Part shown: positions 10,847-14,566 of the stretch, in pieces | How positions within the stretch are numbered: position 1 is the first letter of the stretch | How the letters are laid out: each line of letters starts with the position of its first letter | Origin: Globomyces pollinis-pini | Lineage: Eukaryota; Chytridiomycota; Chytridiomycetes; Rhizophydiales; Globomycetaceae | Assembly (NCBI GenBank): GCA_025399215.1 | Contig: MU621453.1 | Location: 1,556-16,121 of the forward strand | Length of the DNA stretch: 14,566 nucleotides | Direction of reading: 5' to 3' | Program-made: the position numbers and the translations under genes | Notes under the pieces: model-generated | What the model was told of the DNA's origin: nothing | Database searches by the model: none | Seen by the model: only the letters and a program-made list of their open reading frames with translations

Positions 10847-11439
10847 AATTTAGAGTTCAACCTTGGACATCTCAAGTTCAACGTGTGGTGTAACATTGGT
10901 ATGTTTGTGGCTGAATCTCCTGGCTTCAAGTGTAGATCTGCCCACAATAAGTGAGGATGTGGATATTGTAGATGGGACAGATAAGTGAGAATGTGGATAT
11001 GCTTGGTTGGCATTTGGGGCATGTGCCATCGTCAAGTGCAAGGGTATTGTGATAAAAGTGACAATGACTTGGATGCCTCAATTGAAGGCAAATGTGATGG
11101 AGAACAAGGAAAAGTGGTCAAATTCAAGGGATGAGTTGAAAAGTAGCTGAAGCTGAAACAACTGTAGGAAGGGAGTGATTGAAGTGTGGCAACAGAGTAA
11201 GTGACTGATTGTGGACAGGTCTCAAGTACAGGTGAAGCTGAACTACGGTGAGTTGTTATGTGCACTAGTATAGATGTGAACTGGTGAATGAGTGAATACA
11301 CTACTTATTGATCTCAGCGAGCTGATGTGAACGTCTCATGTAAAAAAACTGCTGAAGTGAATGTGAAGTTGCAAGAGTTTGTAGATTGATTTGAAATTTA
11401 TATAACTGGTGGTGCGTAATATAAACCAAAGAGTGTAAT
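10847..11439. other. Strand-skewed segment 3' of TRA2, origin unknown
   Basis: This stretch is richer in G+C than the DNA to its left and strongly G-over-C skewed on the plus strand. It carries several copies of an AAGTGA-NN-ATG(TGG)-like motif near 10949, 10983, 11058, 11199 and 11354. Both strands have protein-like but broken frames: an 89-codon Ser/Thr/Pro-rich frame on the minus strand (11301-11032), and stop-interrupted plus-strand stretches such as LGHLKFNVWCNIGMFVAESP near 10860-10920. It could be the long 3' UTR of TRA2, a degenerate gene or a repeat relic. I cannot choose, and do not call a CDS. Confidence 0.3.
10947..11000. repeat. 20-bp direct repeat, 34-bp period
   Basis: ATAAGTGAGGATGTGGATAT at 10947-10966 recurs at 10981-11000 with a single difference (G to A). 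The 14 bp between the copies show no obvious similarity to them. It is the clearest instance of the AAGTGA-NN-ATGTGG motif family in this segment. Confidence 0.75.
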
Positions 11440-12392
11440 TTAAAAGCGGCGTTCACGTTCGCGATCATAGGGAGGACGTTGACGATCATATGGTTCGTAT
11501 CCACGGCGATCAATAGGTTCACGTTCATATTCACGATCTCTTGGTGCTCTGGAATCATAACGAGGATCGTAACGATCATAACGATCATAACGTTCTCTTG
11601 GAGGTCGATCATAACCTCTATCGTAACGATCATAAGGCCGTCTGTCAAAATCACGGTCTCTTGGATGTCTTTCGTAGCGACGATCATAAGGATCAGGATA
11701 TCGTGGACCACCACGGTCAAAGTCTGTTGTCAAATAAAATTAACAAACCTCTTCTGTCCTTGATCGGGCCTCTGTATTGACCAGGAGTAGGGGTTCTAGC
11801 ACGAGATCTTTTTGCCTAGGGAATGAGCTAGATAGGGGTACTTTTTGGACAATTAAAGTTTTTTCCATGAATTCACAACCATCCAAAGCCAAAGCAGCAT
11901 TGGCATCCGTATCGGTACTAAACTTGATGAAACCAAAGCCACGAGAATCTTCAGAATGTGGGTCACGCCTAAGATCAGAGAGAGTGGGAGTACATGATTT
12001 GAATTTTTTCCACCTAAGGTTAGAAAAGTCCATAAAAGTCACCTTTCCATATTTTCCGAATAATTCTTCTAATTCTGATTCTCTTACTCTGGTAGCTAAA
12101 CCAGTGACGAATAAGTTTGAGCCAGGATTAGCTGTTGGGTCATTTTGAGGGATATCAGAGTTAGATCTAATAATTAAAGTGATTTTTTTATACTTTAAGT
12201 CAGGGGAACGATTCCTTAGAGGGGAAACCGAGTGCCTGAACTCATTACGATCGGGGGAATGTTTTGGGGATAAATGCATATTATGTTCTTTTTTAAGATT
12301 TTTGATTTCATACCTAAAATTGAGGTTTAATTTAAGTGGGATACCTAAATTGATATTAATAAATAAAAAATACCTTCATCATGGCTCATCAT
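11440..12392 (-). CDS. tra2: Tra2-type SR splicing regulator (single RRM)
   Basis: Sequence-specific RNA-binding splicing activator acting in the nucleus. Proposed exons: 12392-12374, 12344-12194, 12166-12043, 12013-11994 (20 nt), 11968-11842, 11815-11749 and 11723-11440, giving 263 residues. Introns are 25-29 nt. The N-terminus has SP motifs (SPKHSPDR, SPLRNRSPD). The single RRM has RNP2 LFVTGL (75-80) and RNP1 RGFGFIKF (114-121). It is followed by RARTPTPGQYRG (about 152-163), the TPTPGxYxG linker that characterises Tra2 proteins, and then an Arg/Asp/Tyr-rich tail (DRYDRGYDRPP and similar). The two introns around the 20-nt microexon total 54 nt and contain no stop in frame, so their retention would keep the protein open. 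The start is the least certain part, because three intron-like units abut after exon 1. If all three are removed as one 86-nt intron, the protein is 244 residues. Confidence 0.9.
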
Positions 12393-12471
12393 TAACAAGA
12401 ATCAAAATGATAAAAAAAGAAAGAAAAAAACAAACAACTAAAGCCACTTTGATTCAACAAGGGGAATTAAC

Positions 12472-12502
12472 ATTCCTAATGAATTTAAATTCATAGTGGA
12501 AT
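12472..12502. repeat. Palindrome with 16-bp perfect core
   Basis: ATGAATTTAAATTCAT (12479-12494) is a perfect inverted repeat. It is flanked by ATTCC on the left and GGAAT on the right, so the dyad extends with a short interruption to 31 bp. It may be a site for a dimeric DNA-binding protein shared by both promoters, but AT-rich palindromes also arise by chance. Confidence 0.6.
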
Positions 12503-12594
12503 ATTCATTAGTGACTCTTTTATTTCCTTTATTGAAATGTTCTCTCTTCAAAAAACTAAAATGAAAAAATTGCCTTATTTCATGTTGTAACATC

Positions 12595-12660
12595 AGATCT
12601 TTTTGACCAGGAAATGTGTTAGATAACGATACTTTTTACTTTTTGTCATGATTTCACAAC
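12595..12660 (-). pseudogene. Decayed copy of a TRA2 exon-intron-exon segment
   Basis: Bases 12595-12660 resemble 11804-11879 of the TRA2 gene in the same orientation. The shared blocks are AGATCTTTTTG, a (C/T)TAGATA block, TACTTTTT and CATGA(A/T)TTCACAAC, with small deletions between. The source spans the end of the TRA2 exon encoding CEFMEKTLIVQK, the 26-nt intron and the start of the next exon (AKRSR). In the copy the donor-like GTATCG is kept but the acceptor AG has become GG. Similarity outside these limits is not apparent. It is not expected to encode anything. Confidence 0.6.
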
Positions 12661-12825
12661 ATAGTAATAGATAGTCTATGATAAAAAGACGTAAAATTTG
12701 ATTTTCATGTTAAATGAATTCATCAGAAAATAGTTAACAATTCATTCTTAATCTCTACTGATTAATGATTCAATATTGTATCTATTGATTCTAATGAATG
12801 AATGAAAAAAAATTTACCTTCTTTC

Positions 12826-14095
12826 ATGACCGTAAAACTATCCATTGATTCACCATTAGAAACCTGATATACCGAAAAATGTCATCAAAATTGCTGACTT
12901 TCTCATCTCAAAATACTCAGAATTAAACTTAAGAAACGGTACTGTTAATGGAAAAAGGGCTGAATTCTTCAAAGGAAAGGTAAACTTAATCATCTTACCC
13001 TATTAGCATGCTGTTAATGCTCTACTAAGAGATCCTTATCAAAATAATAAAAAGAATGTACCAATTGCTGACCGCTCTGATGCTGAAAATTATCTATTGG
13101 AAATGGTCGCTCATGGTCTCATCGTTAAGGTTAACAAAGAATCAGGTTCGTTACTCTTTCTATTATCGTCTCAACTATTATTAATTACTATCTTTGAAAT
13201 GTTTACGATATGAAATATACTGGATGTACTGGATATTTACATACTGCAAGTTCTCAAGATGGTTTAGAGTTACATCCAGAGCTTGTGAGTTTATATCCAG
13301 TATTTACAATTCATCAACTGGATTATTGAATCAACATACACTCAACCTGTTCAAACTGCAATATCGTTTGCAGTTCAACAGATAGCGAATTATTGGATGA
13401 TAATCAAACTCTTTGCCACATCTTTTCTGCACTGAATGTGCGGATACATACAGTTATGAACTGTTGACTATATCCAACCACTAAAAGTGATTTGGAAATC
13501 AAAAGAATCATTACTATCAGTCTTTATTTCAAACGTATCATTTAAATAACAACTATTTACAAAGCATACTTATATAACATTATTATATAATATTGACCTT
13601 CGAAATATTCATAAAAAAATAGTGACTTACTAACATTTTAAATTAGGCTCTAAAGTACTGACGTTTGAAAAGCATGATCATAGTCATTCACATGGAGGTT
13701 GTGATCATCCTGCCTCCTTTTCCCCCGATGACTATTATATCTGGCGATACCAAGGGTCACAATTAACGGGCATGCTCATGGCCATTGGAGTTCTCGCTCT
13801 AGTCTTTATTGGTGTGTTATTCCCTCTTTGGCCAGCATTCATGCGACAAGGTGTTTACTACCTATCACTCGCTGCCATTGGGTTCCTAGGTTTCTTGATG
13901 GTCTTGGGTGTCATTCGTGGTATTCTTTGGATTATCTTGGTGGCTACAATTGGGCAAGGTGGTTGGTTGTTTCCAAACTTATTTGCTGATGTTGGATTCT
14001 TTGAAAGTTTTGTACCTCTTTGGACGTAATTTTATTGTTACTGATTCATTAGCTGGGATAAAAAGAAAAAGTCAAAGAAGGCAAAGTCGGATTAG
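12826..14095 (+). CDS. SEC62: Sec62, ER protein translocation subunit
   Basis: Subunit of the Sec62/63 complex that helps the Sec61 channel import proteins post-translationally into the ER. Exons: 12826-12831, 12860-12979, 13007-13145, 13647-14025 and 14053-14095, giving 228 residues, on the short side for the family. Introns are 28, 27, 501 and 27 nt. The N-terminal cytosolic domain reads IADFLISKYSELNLRNGTVN then GKRAEFFKGK. A His-rich linker (HDHSHSHGGCDH, 98-109) follows, then SPDDYYIWRYQGSQ, two membrane segments (about 130-152 and 158-192) with FPLWPAFMRQGVYYLS between them, and the hallmark WLFPNLFADVGFFESF. The last exon adds WDKKKKSKKAKSD, a basic tail as expected. The first exon encodes only Met-Thr; the start is inferred because an acceptor (ATTAG) directly precedes the conserved frame and a 28-nt intron leads back to an ATG. 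Confidence 0.93.
13146..13646 (+). other. 501-nt intron of SEC62, structured interior
   Basis: The flanking SEC62 sequence joins cleanly (VNKES-G-SKVLTFEKH) with this whole stretch removed; it ends in TACTAAC (13629-13635) and ATTAG, and starts with the unusual donor GTTCGT. It is about 14 times longer than the largest of the other introns here. The interior (13218-13464) contains several inverted repeats. A 63-codon open frame (13194-13385) resembles no family I know. The intron may host a non-coding RNA or be an old insertion. Confidence 0.75.
13354..13375 (+). repeat. Perfect 8-bp hairpin inside the SEC62 intron
   Basis: AACTGCAA (13354-13361), a six-base loop and TTGCAGTT (13368-13375) form a perfect stem. 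A second small hairpin, ACAGTT-ATG-AACTGT, lies at 13450-13464. Neither has recognisable snoRNA boxes next to it. Confidence 0.6.
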
Positions 14096-14097
14096 AT

Positions 14098-14268
14098 CTA
14101 ATAAAATCGAATTTGAGAAAGTTCTCTTATCGCATCTCTAACCGTTTGAATATCATTATAAGCTTCCTTGAATGTTGGTTTTGATTTACCATCACATGCT
14201 AAACCTTTGATTTGATATCAATTATTGATGGTAGAAAAACCTAACAATGCTAGCATAGCATTAAGCAT
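14098..14268 (-). CDS. Possible very small spliced gene, unknown
   Basis: Minus-strand frame ending with TAG at 14100-14098, two bases beyond the SEC62 stop. The last exon reads CDGKSKPTFKEAYNDIQTVR then DAIRELSQIRFY, which is protein-like and amphipathic. It can be joined to an upstream ATG at 14268 (MLNAMLALL) by an intron 14240-14199 (42 nt, acceptor TTTAG) or 14240-14205 (36 nt), both keeping frame and giving 42 or 44 residues. The donor GTTTTT also occurs in RAE1. The product matches no family I recognise; the exon might instead belong to a larger gene whose other exons I cannot see. Confidence 0.3.
14100..14105 (+). terminator. Probable poly(A) signal of SEC62
   Basis: AATAAA begins 5 nt after the SEC62 TAG stop. 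It also lies at the end of the possible convergent minus-strand gene. Assigned from position only. Confidence 0.45.
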
Positions 14269-14467
14269 GATTATGATTGGTCAGTTCAAATCGTGTGTCT
14301 GTATTCATTTTGATACTTGCTCAAACTTGACCATTTATACAATTCCATCAAATTTATATGCGACATTTAAATTCATTATAGAGTCCTTTGCTGATTAAGA
14401 ACGTGTCATATCAAGATTATTAAAAGTAGTGGCGTTATCAAGTCAGTGCAAACTTGCAATAGTTACT

Positions 14468-14566
14468 ATGTTGTCGCTTAAAAAACATTCACCATTCAAT
14501 GAATTGCCTTCTACTGAACCAAGTATCACTGGTAAACAAATGGATAACGTGGTTGTTGGAGATACA
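14468..14566 (+). CDS. Possible 5' end of a gene running off the window
   Basis: ATG at 14468 opens 33 codons (MLSLKKHSPFNELPSTEP and on) with no stop before the window edge. The peptide is polar and unremarkable. The 199 bp before it (14269-14467) show no other feature. The evidence is only the open frame and its plausible place downstream of SEC62. Confidence 0.3.
   Translation, partial: MLSLKKHSPFNELPSTEPSITGKQMDNVVVGDT

Larger units (their letters stand above)
12393..12825. promoter_or_regulatory. Divergent promoter interval, TRA2 / SEC62
   Basis: 433 bp between two divergent start codons. It begins with an A-rich tract on the plus strand (T-rich upstream of TRA2). It contains a palindromic element (12472-12502) and a decayed copy of a TRA2 gene segment (12595-12660). 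No TATA box stands out clearly; the DNA is too AT-rich for such motifs to mean much. Confidence 0.5.

Noticed and set aside
11032..11301. 89-codon Ser/Thr/Pro-rich minus-strand frame
   Set aside because: It uses a non-ATG start and its composition follows from the AC/TC-rich strand. No domain or good signal peptide is seen, so it was kept only as part of the skewed segment.
12167..12193. Reading the TRA2 frame straight through 12279-11740
   Set aside because: The continuous frame interrupts the RRM and loses the TPTPG linker; four small introns restore the family sequence exactly.
13194..13385. 63-codon open frame within the SEC62 intron
   Set aside because: SEC62 joins cleanly only when this DNA is spliced out, and the frame crosses inverted repeats without any recognised domain. 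It was not called a gene.
14281..14300. Possible tRNA T-arm (GTTCAAATC)
   Set aside because: No acceptor stem, anticodon arm or D-arm can be drawn around it.
1..14566. Alternative genetic code (no TGA stops among the called genes)
   Set aside because: No in-frame TGA, TAA or TAG is needed in any reconstructed coding sequence, so a standard code suffices; six or seven stop codons are too few to draw a conclusion.

Overview
The window is eukaryotic nuclear DNA, AT-rich and gene-dense. Every recognisable gene is interrupted by extremely short GT-AG introns. I reconstructed five multi-exon or single-exon conserved genes plus one small secreted-protein gene by joining frames at splice sites. Every joined coding length is an exact multiple of three: RAE1 203 codons (partial), ABCA 1643, KAP123 1070, TRA2 264 and SEC62 229 (each including stop). 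I count 32 introns; 31 are 24-37 nt and one is 501 nt. The code appears standard. The protein set (RAE1/GLE2, Kap123/importin-4, Tra2, Sec62 and a full-length ABCA transporter) fits an opisthokont, probably an early-diverging fungus or a related protist. ABCA pumps are patchy in fungi, which argues against a typical ascomycete or basidiomycete. I cannot name the species.

Layout: 7-690 (+) is the 3' part of RAE1, an mRNA export WD40 protein. It converges on 721-5880 (-), a two-halved ABCA lipid-type transporter with nine exons. A 438-bp divergent interval separates ABCA from 6319-6621 (+), a single-exon cysteine-rich secreted protein. That gene converges on 6704-10231 (-), a twelve-exon Kap123/importin-4 karyopherin. 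10232-11439 has no confident gene; it holds a 31-bp tandem duplication, a small open frame and a G-skewed segment with a repeated motif. 11440-12392 (-) is a Tra2-type splicing regulator. A 433-bp divergent interval, carrying a palindrome and a decayed copy of a piece of the TRA2 gene, separates it from 12826-14095 (+), SEC62. A possible very small gene (14098-14268, -) ends 2 bp from the SEC62 stop, and an open frame starting at 14468 (+) runs off the window.

The genes are not a pathway cluster. They are housekeeping functions in gene expression (mRNA export, splicing), nuclear import, ER translocation and membrane lipid transport, packed head-to-head and tail-to-tail. The main biological interest is the intron architecture: uniformly minute introns, first exons of 3 and 6 nt, a 20-nt internal microexon, abutting intron-like units at the 5' end of TRA2, and one 501-nt structured intron in SEC62. 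No defence, CRISPR or mobile-element system was found.
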